From: Aquatica leii | Taxonomy: Eukaryota > Arthropoda > Insecta > Coleoptera > Lampyridae | Length of the DNA stretch: 64,000 nt | Direction: 5' to 3' | Assembly: GCA_035610365.1 (NCBI GenBank) | Contig: CM069432.1 | Span: 106,411,529-106,475,528 of the forward strand | Shown: piece by piece, positions 25,536 to 36,318 of the stretch | Position numbering within the stretch: the stretch's first letter is position 1 | Layout: every line of letters begins with the position of its first letter | The notes under the pieces: generated by a model | What the model saw: only the letters and a program-made list of their open reading frames with translations | The model's database searches: none | What the model was told of the DNA's origin: nothing | Translations under genes and position numbers: made by a program

Positions 25536-25547
25536 TTGTTGGGGGGG
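25536..25547 (+). promoter_or_regulatory. Polypurine tract
   Basis: A T-rich stretch then GTTGGGGGGG directly abuts the 3' LTR start (TGTTACG). This is the expected site for plus-strand priming. Confidence 0.75.
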
Positions 25548-27291
25548 TGTTACGCCCTGAGCAATTTTTTTCTAAATCCGGCACTGTCTGATTCATTTAA
25601 GTTAGACGTGTGGGAATCTGCTGCTACTAATTTCACGCGTTATTATGTTACATTTTAAAGTCGAAAATTTGTAATTTATGAGTAATTAAGAGCGTATTAT
25701 TTTCGCTTAATACGTGATTAAATGCTGCTTTTCTACAAGTCCTTATAAATATTTTTGCTTAAAATATCATATTACTCGAGCCTTCTCACGAGTTTGCTGA
25801 CAAATTTATTTTGTTATCGTGTGACGTCATTACGACCCTAGATTCTTTCGTTTCCTTCTTTAATTAGTTCCTGACAAACTCTTGTTGAGATCACTTCGAA
25901 AATTTACTGTACCTTGGAAGTACTAACGTTTACTGAAACACGGTGATTTTACCGGATATTACGTTAAAACCTTCCTAACTTTTAGTACATCAACGGAATC
26001 TGTTTCTTTCTTGAAATTACTAAAAATCGTATATTTACGGATATAAGCTACTTTAAATTTTAAAAGTGTACTTAGTTTTCTTAACGCTGGATTATTATAC
26101 CCAAAGTACTTAGTTTTTGCTTTATTTAGTTAATCTGACTTCGCTTCCCTTCTTTTTATAGCGGGTTTTTCTTCCGACGAAATTGTTCTAATTCATATGA
26201 ACGTTTCCTCCAACGGATTGTTTACTCCAGGTGTGAGAGTTCCTTTGTTCATCTGTAAACTCTACTTACTACTAACGCTACGCTGAGAAGTCAACTTCAA
26301 TTGCACCAACTGACGCTAAGTGAAAAAAAAAAACCAACCGTTAACCTTCGTTCTATTGTGAATCAACTCATATTTGTGCAAATCTCAAAGATGTATTTTC
26401 TACATTGAACTTTTAATCAAAATCCTACTTGTGTAATTAACTTTAGAAATTCAAAAAAAAACTTTTCTTTATACTTTAAAATTTTACAATTTCCTTTTTT
26501 TTACTATTTAAAATTCACTTTTGTTATTTAAACTTTGGCTTGATTTATTTAATTTAATTTCTCTTTGTTTCTATAAGAAGTTGTTATCTGATTTACCTTG
26601 AAATTGTTTGTTTTAAATATTTTATTTAAGGAAACTTTGGCTGGAATTACCGTGCACGGAGTTCCTTCAGCGAAGTACTAAGGTGAGATTTATTTTTTTT
26701 TGTATTTCAAATTTGAAATTACTGTCCTGTCGAATAACGATCGCTGCCCCAAATTAAATTTTGTTGTTGTTTGTTTTGCGAACCTAACGTAATTAAATTA
26801 GTTTTACTACTTTTGTTTTAACACAAGGTAATTTAGATCTTGTAATTTTGTAACATTTAAAATCCATTATCGTTTATTTTGCTCAACTTGTTTGCATAAT
26901 TCAAAATTGAATATTTTATTGATTATTTTGTAAATTGCTATTTATTCTAAATTCATTATATTTACATCAAATTTACTGAATGCTGTTTATTGTTTAACCT
27001 TCCCCGTTTTTCTTTTTTTTTCCTTTTCTTTCTCTTTCAGCAACCCTTCGCTACTGCTAGAGCCCTGTTAAACTTTTACAATTTACTTAACAGGACCGTA
27101 ACTAAACAAATTGTGTGGCGCCCATTTCTAACCGTTTCTAATTACTATTTGACTAACTTTATTTACCACGACATCTTTGATTCAAATATTCCCCTCACAA
27201 TTTCTTACCCACCCCAATTTGCATACAAGAACCGAGCTACTGCAGCCATCACTCCCTTTAAATTTAGTTACATATAATTCTTACCGTAACA
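25548..27291 (+). repeat. 3' LTR of gypsy element
   Basis: 1744 bp, aligned along its whole length with the 5' LTR. The leader splice donor is AAG|GTGAGA here rather than GTAAGA. It is followed by ATTT, the right target-site duplication. Confidence 0.93.
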
Positions 27292-27295
27292 ATTT

Positions 27296-28647
27296 GTTTG
27301 TATCCGTGTTTATTATTTTAGAAGTGTTTATGTTTTTGTTAATTGTGCTATTTCGATGTTTCTCTCAATTTTTAAACATTTTGATTTTAACGTTTGATTT
27401 TCTTGTTTATTTTTTTTAAATTTTATTATATTCTGTAAACTCTTAATCAATACTTAAAGTTTGTATGTTTTATTAAGTTTGAGACGTTAATTATTGTAGT
27501 ATTTATAAACCATATTTTTTTGCTATTTGTGATTTTTGTTCATGTTTTGAGTACGAAATATAAAAATTACAATTTAAACTGGAAGTATACTAAAATTTGA
27601 TACTTGGCGTTATAGAACACTGGCATGGCTAGTTATTAGTTTAATTACGTAATAAACGTGATTGCAGTGTTACTACTAGATAACCTACAGTTTCATTTAG
27701 TTTTTTTAGGTAACATTACATATTCGAATAGTTTACTATTTTTTAAGTCGAAGTTAGTTAACAATAAATTGCCTAATTAGTTGAAAAAAAAACTTTTTTT
27801 TCTCCAACGAGACCTTATTCTTTCAAGTGTTAAAAATACACCATAATTTATTCAAACTTTTAAATTGACATTAAATGCTATAAAAAAACGTCGTGTGCAT
27901 CCGCGCGGAGTTTTATTTTCAATTTTAATTTTTAATCAAAATCATATATAATAGAGAAATATCTGCCTTTCTAAGAATCTTTTTTCGATTTTGGGTATCG
28001 CTTATAGTTTTTGAGCTAATATTTTTTTATAACTTTTGCAATTTATTCATTCCAAATCATATGACCAATCACTCATATATTTAGAAGTTATTTTAAGAGT
28101 TGACACCATTTTGAAAATGTGAACTAGACTATTAAGGATTTACCTTTACCTTAATAGTATCCCACTTTTATTTATTGGTCACAAATAAAATATTCGTAAT
28201 AGGATAATATATTTATTATTGTTAATTATACTTAAATCGTAGAATTCAGGTTTCCACGGGTAGCATTGGTAATACAATTTTCTATTTGCTCAGCTTGTGT
28301 GATAACGACAATACGGAACTTATCTAGAAGGGAAAATTGTATTATATACTTAAATAGTTGGTTAATTATATTACTCTTACAAGTTATTTTATTGCGACCA
28401 CTCCATACTTGTAATTTTAATTTATTAAGTATTCAACTTAAGTTTAATTTTACTTATGCGTTTGTTGCGGACTTGTAACGCAAATAAATTTGTTTTCGAT
28501 TAAATGTTTTTGTATATAATTACATGTATTTTTCCTGTGCGTCATTTATATGACTTTATGTATACTTAAATGTAATGTAATTATAAATGTATATTAGAAC
28601 AATGACCAATATGTTTTTTTGTTTATTATTAGTTCAATATTTTATAA
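27296..28647. other. Intergenic AT-rich DNA between the two gypsy elements
   Basis: No supported gene, RNA or repeat recognised. The last bases (TTAT, 28648-28651) are the target duplication of the next element. Confidence 0.4.
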
Positions 28648-28651
28648 TTAT

Positions 28652-29106
28652 TGTTACAGATTTATTTATTAAAAACTAATTTATTTATAACGACTAAAAC
28701 TACGTTTACTTAATCTACAAATATGTATACTTTTAAATTAACCGAACTAATTAAATCTAATAATAAAAACACTTACACGAATTTATGTATCACCGTTGTA
28801 TAACACTTAAGATAACGTCCTCGGATTTGTTTACACTATAAGTCACGTTCACTCGATTCGGTGTACACTGTTATTTATTTAAAACGTCCGCACGTGCTAA
28901 TCACTTATTTATCTTCACTTGCTTAATCTTCTGAATACTGCATGCATTCACATTCCAGCAATAACTGACCTACGATTTCCATCTTCGGCTTTTATAGACA
29001 TCAGCGAATTCTTCTCGATCGTTCCTCGCTTTTCGTTATATTTTCTAGAAACTAGATAACAGTTCTAGAAGGCTCTTGCATTGCAAGTAATTTCTCGGAC
29101 GTTTCA
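28652..29106 (-). repeat. 3' LTR of macrodomain gypsy element
   Basis: 455 bp, a near-identical direct repeat of 30709-31165. The copies differ mainly at the outer/inner junction (TGTTACAGA versus TGTTACGTCC) and in the lengths of A and T runs. Confidence 0.92.
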
Positions 29107-29117
29107 CTGCCCCCTTC

Positions 29118-30405
29118 TTAGGACTGTTCTGTCCCAGAACAGGAGACTGGATGTGACACCGGTAAAGGGATCGTGGCGATAGCGGCAGCTTCCTCCATTT
29201 CGGCAACTTCCTTGACCATAGAGTAACAGTCAATGGACTTTTCCTGACCCAATACTCTCCTCGGTTGGTAACTACGGACCAACACTTGAACGCCTGTTCC
29301 TCGGAAGACGACCTCCAACATGTTTCGAACTGTCCTCCCATTCACTTGGTCTAACCCACAACCAATCTTGGGTACTGCCAATTTCTTTAACAAGATGGAA
29401 CTCCATTTGTCTCTTGAGACTCCATAATGTTCGCCACAGATCTTTGTATAACGGCTTGACACGTGAGTATTTCTTGGTGACTAGATAGAAAACGAAGCGT
29501 CCGTCACCACGTAGTCCTAAAACCTTTCCGACTGCCGGTTGCTGTCTTCGTAATTCATCTAGCTGCCCAAACTTCTTTTTAAACACGACTGCAACCCCTT
29601 TGGACATGTCAAGCTCCTCGCTCACGCAATGTGCGATGGCGTAATCTTTTGTGTCCTGGAACAGGTCTTGTTGTTCCTCGGTGGTAACTCCGAACCTAGC
29701 TTTTCCAGAACCTCCGTATAAGTTCATAAACTTTTCGAACTCCATTTCTTCGATTGGATTCCTGGTTCTGCTACTTATTACTCTGGTTCGGACCTGAACT
29801 TGCGGATTGTGGTTATCGCCAGCAAACGGGGCTAGACGATCGACGTGGACCACTTTTGGCTTGCCTCTGGGCGGTTTTCGGATGCGGTATATAACGTCGT
29901 TAATACGCTGCACGACTTTATAGGGGCCCTCCCATTGCTTTTGCAGCTTCGGCGACAAACCACGTCTCCTTTGAGGGTTATACAACCAAACCATATCGCC
30001 AGGTTGAAACCCACCATTTTGCGCCTTGACGTCATATCTCGTTTTCATCCTGTCGCTGGCAATTTGTGTGTTTTTACGAACCTTTTCATGTACTTCGTCT
30101 AGCCTCTTTGCCAGCTTGCTGACGTAATCTTCTCCAGCGACTTCTTCTTCCGGTCTTCGTCCAAATTGAAGATCGCATGGTAATCTTATCTCACGACCGA
30201 GCATGACACAGGATGGTGTTTGGCCTGTGCTTTCGTGAACGGATGATCGGTACGCCATTAAGAAGAGGTGCAAGTACTGATCCCAGTCTCTTTGATGTTC
30301 GGACACTACCTTGGCTAAGTACTTGCCCATTGTTCGATTCATCGATTCGAGAATTTCAAATATTTTTGAATCCATTTTAACTGCTTGCGAACGCGTCACC
30401 GGCAT
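29118..30405 (-). pseudogene. Fusion ORF: gag-like leader, integrase C-terminus, macrodomain (frameshifted)
   Basis: From the ATG at 30405 the frame begins MPVTRSQAVK, a start like those of some gypsy Gags, and by about residue 20 reads ESMNRTMGKYLAK, the region of the integrase catalytic glutamate. Residues 20-205 are integrase C-terminal: DYVSKLAKRLDEVHEKVRK, then GDMVWLYNPQRRRGLSPKL and WEGPYKVV (GPY/F module). From about residue 245 a macrodomain begins. The frame runs to 29272, but from about 29390 the recognisable protein continues in another frame that ends at 29118, so one indel disrupts the macrodomain. The join of Gag-like start to integrase looks like an internal deletion of the parent element. 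The protein is not expected to integrate DNA, because most of the DDE core is missing. Confidence 0.82.
29268..29676 (-). other. OARD1/TARG1-type macrodomain segment
   Basis: Residues about 245-345 of the fusion frame read DLFQDTKDYAIAHCVSEELD, GVAVVFKKKFG and FYLVTKK. The other frame continues AVPKIGCGLDQVNGRTV and VVFRGTGVQVLV. This is the order and spacing of macrodomains related to OARD1 (TARG1), which remove ADP-ribose from acidic residues (family knowledge). The lysine after YLVT and the aspartate in GCGLD correspond, as I recall, to the two catalytic residues of TARG1, and both are present, though in different frames. A role for an LTR element is unknown; countering host ADP-ribosylation is only a hypothesis. 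Integrase tail and macrodomain share one open frame, so this is not an accidental neighbour. Confidence 0.82.
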
Positions 30406-30708
30406 AAATTTAAATATAACACGAATATAAAGTTTGAATACACTACTTTTTAAAATGCAGTTTTTATATAACACAAAATTTAATAACTATCCACTTATTA
30501 ATATTAAACTACTAGTGTACGGAAACGAACCTAATCGCGATCGCACTTGTTAAAAGAAAAAGTTTAATAAACACTATATAAACACGCTTATCGCGAATCT
30601 TAACAGATATTTATGCAATGTTTTTATTACGGGTGCGATATCAAATAACTTAATGGTATTCACACTAAAAATCGCGAACGGTTTGATACCTCAACACCTG
30701 ACGCCACT

Positions 30709-31165
30709 GTTACGTCCTTTATTTATTAAAAACTAATTTATTTATAACGACTAAAACTACGTTTACTTAATCTACAAATATGTATACTTTTAAATTAACC
30801 GAACTAATTAAATCTAATAATAAAAAACACTTACACGAATTTATGTATCACCGTTGTATAACACTTAAGATAACGTCCTCGGATTTGTTTACACTATAAG
30901 TCACGTTCACTCGATTCGGTGTACACTGTTATTTATTTAAAACGTCCGCACGTGCTAATCACTTATTTATCTTCACTTGCTTAATCTTCTGAATACTGCA
31001 TGCATTCACATTCCAGCAATAACTGACCTACGATTTCCATCTTCGGCTTTTATAGACATCAGCGAATTCTTCTCGATCGTTCCTCGCTTTTCGTTATATT
31101 TTCTAGAAACTAGATAACAGTTCTAGAAGGCTCTTGCATTTGCAAGTAATTTCTCGGACGTTTCA
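30709..31165 (-). repeat. 5' LTR of macrodomain gypsy element
   Basis: 457 bp; followed in + coordinates by the TTAT duplication. On the minus strand it starts TGAAACG and ends CGTAACA, directly before the primer binding site. Confidence 0.92.
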
Positions 31166-31649
31166 TTATGTTTAACAATAACGAGTGTCTTATTTTGTTA
31201 ATTGACAAATCAATATTTTCAAATTTCAACATACGTATGGCGTTTGCTATTATAAATAACTTTGACTAAAAATATGGTTCTTTGGTTACAATTAAAATCT
31301 TGTTAGTCAGTAAACACGAATTAATTAGTTTGTACTGGCAAAGTATTGTAGCAGTGTACTCAAGTGAAGCGCGCCACCGGTAACTAGGTAACCGCCGATA
31401 TATTGCCAGATGAATACTATCAATGCAGAAGTAGCATTACATCAATCATAATTTTGCGTTATGCCGTCACTAGGGACGCAACTAAATGTGCATCAACAAG
31501 TTACGTGTTATAACACAAGTTAAATGCAAAATAGGATATGTCAAATAAAATTTGTGCTTTGCGATTACACAAATAGTGCACAGTTTTAAAAGCATTGGCA
31601 ATGTTAGATTGATAAAATAATTAGTGAACTTAACACACGACGTTCATAT

Positions 31650-32045
31650 TGCAACAAATTTTAAAACCAATTTATTTATAAACGAAATATTTACACGATT
31701 GGAACTACACGTAACTAATTAACTCGAACGATATTTTAGAAAAACACGTTAATTTATATATTACTATGACTAGAAAAAGAATGTTCACGGATAACTTCTG
31801 TTTATCTAAACCGATATTTGTTTATATTAAAAGCACGTACACTTAACACGCCGTATTTAATTATCTTAACACACGCGTTAATCACTTACTTATTTAAACC
31901 GACAAAGTCTTAATGTTTTCTTCGATTCGAAAAACTGACCTAAACCCCTTTTCAATACTTTTTATACATTTGTGTTATGTGTCGATATTTTTCTACATCC
32001 TTCGTTTATTGCCTCGAAATTGACAATAACTTCGAAAACGTTTCA
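31650..32045 (-). repeat. Candidate diverged solo LTR related to the macrodomain gypsy element
   Basis: It shares the layout and several islands with the adjacent LTR family: AATTTATTTATAA near the start, GTTAATCACTTACTTATTTA, an AACTGACCT block, and a terminal AACGTTTCA. No second copy or internal region is attached, and a target duplication was not found. It could instead be a decayed relative of the LTR rather than a formal solo LTR. Confidence 0.45.
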
Positions 32046-32563
32046 TTGGTGTCTATTTTGAGTTGTAAAGCTGCACCAAACTTGAAATTTTTTTGGCTGC
32101 TGTAAAATAAAAATTACATTGTAATGCTGTTTAAATAATTTATACGGATTCTGTTAAGTTTTTCATCAGTTTCTAAACTAAACTATGATGTTTTTACACA
32201 ATGTTAATGTTATAAATTAGCGCAAAAGTTACACGTAGCAACGTAGTTCGTTCAGTTCCTAATCAAAACGAAAATTGTGTTTCGTGCTTCTACATATAAA
32301 GAAACTACTTAAAAGAAAATCTTACAGCACAAAAGTCGAGTTTGGTTGTAATGCACTTGATTGAAATAACATACCATTAATATATAATGTTAGTGTTTAT
32401 TAAAAATCAGCGCTAGGATACAACCAATGTGTTTTCACAACCTTACTGACAGACAACCGTAATCTTTAATGTCGTGTAGACATTACCAACATGTTTAGAA
32501 TGTTTTTGCAACGCCATCCTGTGGTAGAAATACCACGTATGATAATGTAGAAAACTATAAATT

Positions 32564-32770
32564 AGTACGGAAGGTAGAAAAGTTGTCATTGGATTGACGA
32601 GTTCCTAAAGAACGAAACAGCTGTCCGCTAGTTGTGATGTTGTTTTTCACAATTATACTAACATTGTTCCTAACCTACTTTATAGTTGGGATTTGACAGC
32701 GTCACTTGTCAATAGATCATTGACTTTCGCTGTCATTAAATCCATTGACAACTTTTCTACCTTCCGTACT
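32564..32770. mobile_element. MITE, about 207 bp
   Basis: Terminal inverted repeats of about 30 bp: AGTACGGAAGGTAGAAAAGT at the left, and the reverse complement of ACTTTTCTACCTTCCGTACT at the right. No coding capacity. The target duplication is unclear, so the superfamily is not assigned. Confidence 0.7.
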
Positions 32771-32881
32771 TTAAGTTTTCTATATCTACCTTAATGCACA
32801 ATGTAGGAGTCCACACAACTAAATGGAATAAAGAGTTTATCAATAAATAAAAATTTAAAATCTTGTATCAATTACGCTCAC

Positions 32882-33380
32882 CTGTTTGGTGCTTTAAGTT
32901 CATTAAAGAAAAACTCATTATTAGTTTCATCTATTGTTCTATTCGTGGCTTTAGGAAACAATTCCGAAGCAGTTATTTCAGTAGACGAGGTTGGTGCTTT
33001 CCACTGGCATACAGTATCTGTTTTACTAAAATTTTTATTCGCATACAGCAAAGTAGCACAAATATGATGGCACTGATGTTGCCCTTTAGCACAATCACAT
33101 TGCATCCTTTCAATGTATAACGGTTCAGTTAAATTAATCTAAGATAATATTTGAGTTACCTGTTTATTTATTACATTTATATTGTTACAAACGTTATCCA
33201 AGGCATTATAATCAACTTACCTCCACTTGATAGGATTTCTTCTTCATACTAGCTAACACTCGTCCTCTAATAAGTACCATTTAAATGAACTCCTATTACA
33301 TTCCCACTCTTTAAACAATTTTCGTCCTTTTTAAATACATTAATTTCTTCAGAGAAGAGTTCTACGATAATCGACAAGTT
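32882..33380 (-). pseudogene. SWIM zinc-finger protein gene remnant, two exons
   Basis: Exon 33138-32882 is bounded by an acceptor (ATCTTAG) and a donor (CAG|GTGAGC) and reads LYIERMQCDCAKGQHQCHHI, then CATLLYA and TVCQWKAP. The C.C...C.H pattern is a SWIM zinc finger. The preceding exon ends at 33221 (GAG|GTAAGT) and reads RGRVLASMKKKSYQVE, joining in phase. Just upstream, SGNVIGVHLNGTY lies in a different frame and ends in a stop, so a frameshift separates the two halves. Related SWIM proteins are common in insect genomes, often next to a YqaJ-like nuclease domain, but none is visible here. Function unknown; probably a pseudogene or a fragment of a mobile gene. Confidence 0.55.
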
Positions 33381-34805
33381 TATTAACGCCATTCTCAATA
33401 GAAGTTACACGGGTATTAACGGTAAACAAAGCAATGTGTACTCAGCTGTTTGACGGTCATATTGTGACGTCAACAATTTCGCTGCCTATACAGACCAAAC
33501 AGAACTTAAAACAATTTGGCGCATAAAAATTTGTTTTAAACATAATGGCAAAATGCGTAACATGTACGCCATAAAAATCTATTCTCTTAATAGGAATTGA
33601 GTAACATGAAAAATGCACTGTACCTTACGTTGCTTAAAGTAGGTACTTAGATTTTCAAATTTTTTTGCACTGCAAAAATCATAAACGCATTTTGCCTTTA
33701 ATTGCAATAAAAGCATTGTATACTGACGAAATTTCTGTGTTGACTCGGTACCATCCACACTAACGCTACCACACGAATCTTAGAAATATAAATTGTTGTC
33801 TATGCAGTTAGGTTTTTACAACTGCACTCAGTTGCAAGTACACTAACGGATATGTGAATGCAGTATTAGCAGAGAATTGCAGAATTTTTTAACTTGCTGA
33901 TTTATGCTTTTAAAAATTTGGAAATATTAATCAAATTAATGTTTTTGTAGATTATTTGACAAAGTGTCCACAACTTGTTCTATCTAATTAATTGCTAGGA
34001 CAAACTTTTTGCCTTTAAAAACATAAAACAAAAAAAGTAAATTAAAAAATAATAATGTCTAACAACCGACAAATATACTACATAACATTACAAAATATTT
34101 ATGCTCGCAAGATTTTAGTCAGTGCGATAAAAATTCAAAGTTTGCAGCTTTTCTAAACTTTCAGTATTTTACATAAGAGCAAGTACCCTCTTATGAACGA
34201 AATCGAACAGGGGAATTTTACAATGATAATTTACACTATTTGAATACATCGCCATTAAGGTTGTAAACATTCGGCGTGTTGCATCATGTTTTATAACTAC
34301 CAATGTATTAATTTTTTTTCTAAACTTCGAAATAACAAATACGAATTTAAAATACGTCATACAACTTCAATAACTTAATGCACAAAATTAAACAACGGTT
34401 ACAATTTGTTTCAAAAACCGAAATCAGATTACCGCGTTTTATTACGCAATAATATTATAATTTTTTTTAATTAAAATTCAGTATATTAAAAAAACAAGAA
34501 ATACAAATGTAACTGTTTAAATTTACTATAATAAAACAATAAAATTTCAGTAATCAAAGTTCACTTTTAAACTATTGGAATACGTTATTTATAAATACAA
34601 TCCACAAACCTTTTAGTAACGTTATACAGCGGGAAGTTATTAATTTTAAACAATACAGATATTGTTTGTTGTCTATACCGTATGTACCATCTAAGCATTC
34701 CTTACTTAATATTCTAAATATAAAATTTTATGATAAATATCACAGAATTAACAAAAACTATACTTGCACCTAATAAGTTTTATAAAGTAAAATTTTTTAC
34801 TTATG
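33381..34805. other. Intergenic AT-rich DNA
   Basis: Nothing supported. The short open frame near 34169-34360 (minus) has no recognisable domain. Confidence 0.35.
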
Positions 34806-36318
34806 TACACAGAGAGAAATCTTTGTATATTTTATCTACAATTGTTAATCAAAAGTACACAAATTGGGTCTGAAAAAGTGACAAGACCAATTTGTGCAGT
34901 TTTATTGTATTCATTTGTGTAGGTTAAATTGTACCGTTTTTTTTCAAAATATATATACAACTTTTATATATTTTTATATTTCAAATTGATTGCACCGTAT
35001 CATAATTTGTTTAAAAACTGATCTAAAACGGATAGTAAAGTTTTGCACAATGTTGTGATACTTTTTTAAAACTGTGCTTGAAGTGTTTTTACCCAATGGT
35101 ATGTTAAATGTCTAATAGCGTTACGTTATCTAGATCCATATTCTCTTTGGTTAATTTTGCACAATATTGTGCAAATTAATATTATTTCGTTTAGCTTTTT
35201 ATTGTACAATTTTATGCATCTTGGTTAAATGTTATTTACTTAAAAGTAACATATATTGGGTGAATTGTCAATAAAACATTGCAAATCTTAAGAGCATTAT
35301 TTATTTATATTTAAATGGTATACTTATTTTATATACGTATTTTTTTCGTCGAGGGATATCTTAAAATTTCATTACTTCTTGTTATCGATTCACTCCAGAT
35401 TTTTTTATAAATGTGGTTGCTTTGCTAGTTTGGTTGCCTTCTCTAAAGGGAGTTTATCGAAAAACTTCACTACATTTATAATAATGTTTCTTGTTTCGGA
35501 ATGAATGGTTTTCTTCGATTTAGATTTCATGTTGATAAATAACAGCTGAAACAATACAGAAGGTAAGTAATGTAAAAATCTCCATCAGAAATTAGCTGTT
35601 GTTCGTAGAATTAACGCTGGAATTAAATACAGAATTTATAGTAACGATTGAGGTTAAGCTACAAAGATTAACTTAAAAAATGTTATAAATACACTTACCT
35701 TGTTCAAATAACAGCGTTTCAAAAAGTCTTGACAAAAACTAACTGAATAACTACGAATTTTTCAGAAAACAGGAAGTAAAGATGTAAACAAACCCAACGC
35801 AATCAAGGAATTTTGATTGTAGACATTTTTTCAAGCGGACGTACTTGCTAATTGTGATTGGTTGAAACATTTATCGCTTCAAATTTTTAAAGTTAGTTCA
35901 CATATTTTCCGAGAACTTTGTTTACTTCGACGCTCTGCATGCGCTCTGTAAGTGTCAACATCAGCGTCTTTACATACAACGCGTTATCGCTTATCGTTAT
36001 CGTTCAATTTTTTTCTTTATTCCGAGTTTAAAAGAATTGCATAATCTTATTGTAATATATATTATCAAAGCTGTACGAGAAACTAAAACAGAATTGTGCA
36101 AAATACTAGCACATTGTTGTCGAACACAAAACATACTAAAGTTTATAATATTTTTCAAACAATTTGTCAAATAAAACTTCATAACCTATTTATCCAAACG
36201 TATTAAATAAAAGCGTGCAAGCCTATGGTATAAATATAAACAATTGTAGTAATATCATCAACAATACAGTTATGCACAATCTTGTGCAAAATTGTGATAC
36301 AGCATTTCTCTCTGTGTA
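34806..36318. mobile_element. Non-autonomous DNA transposon with TACACAGAGAGAAAT inverted ends
   Basis: The left end is TACACAGAGAGAAATC and the right end is the inverse, ATTTCTCTCTGTGTA, giving 1.5 kb. Inside, palindromic motifs built on GCACAAT/ATTGTGC recur at about 35044, 35156, 36096 and 36272, mostly towards the ends. A short minus-strand transposase-like start lies at 35430-35530. No full transposase is present. The target duplication is not obvious. Confidence 0.6.
35430..35530 (-). pseudogene. Transposase N-terminal fragment
   Basis: From the ATG at 35530 the frame reads SKSKKTIHSETRNIIINVVK, then FFDKLPLEKATKLAKQ, and stops. It resembles the start of the helix-turn-helix region of IS630-Tc1-like transposases of insects. 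The rest of the gene is absent, fitting a deletion derivative. The match is short, so the assignment is tentative. Confidence 0.4.

Larger units (their letters stand above)
18559..27291 (+). mobile_element. Ty3/gypsy LTR retrotransposon, near-intact
   Basis: An 8.7-kb element with near-identical LTRs (18559-20292 and 25548-27291), both starting TGTTACGCC and ending CCGTAACA, flanked by ATTT duplications (18555-18558 and 27292-27295). Order: LTR, primer binding site (20301), gag, pol (protease, reverse transcriptase, RNase H, integrase), polypurine tract, LTR. There is no env frame between pol and the 3' LTR. The LTRs differ by scattered substitutions and a few indels (for example a block near 26205 only in the 3' LTR), which points to a fairly recent insertion. 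Gag and pol are both open. Confidence 0.95.
28652..31165 (-). mobile_element. Gypsy deletion derivative carrying a macrodomain
   Basis: A 2.5-kb minus-strand element with LTRs at 28652-29106 (3') and 30709-31165 (5'), flanked by TTAT on both sides (28648-28651 and 31166-31169). On its own strand the LTR starts TGAAACGTCC and ends GTAACA. The putative primer binding site TGGCGTCAGGTG lies just inside the 5' LTR, and a polypurine tract (AAGAAGGGGGCAG) abuts the 3' LTR. Inside there is one coding region: a short leader, the C-terminal part of a gypsy integrase, then a macrodomain. Most of gag, protease, reverse transcriptase, RNase H and the integrase core is deleted. The LTRs are almost identical, so the insertion is recent even though the element is defective. 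Confidence 0.9.

Noticed and set aside
25247..25547. Possible env gene downstream of gypsy pol
   Set aside because: Only 300 nt separate the pol stop from the LTR and no open frame with a signal or membrane segment is present.
26990..27419. Open frames within the 3' LTR, and the copy near 20178 in the 5' LTR
   Set aside because: They are non-coding LTR sequence duplicated in both LTRs and contain the putative leader intron acceptor. No conserved protein is seen.
29832..30102. Short frames on both strands inside the integrase-macrodomain ORF
   Set aside because: They overlap the minus-strand frame, which has strong domain matches, so they are shadows.
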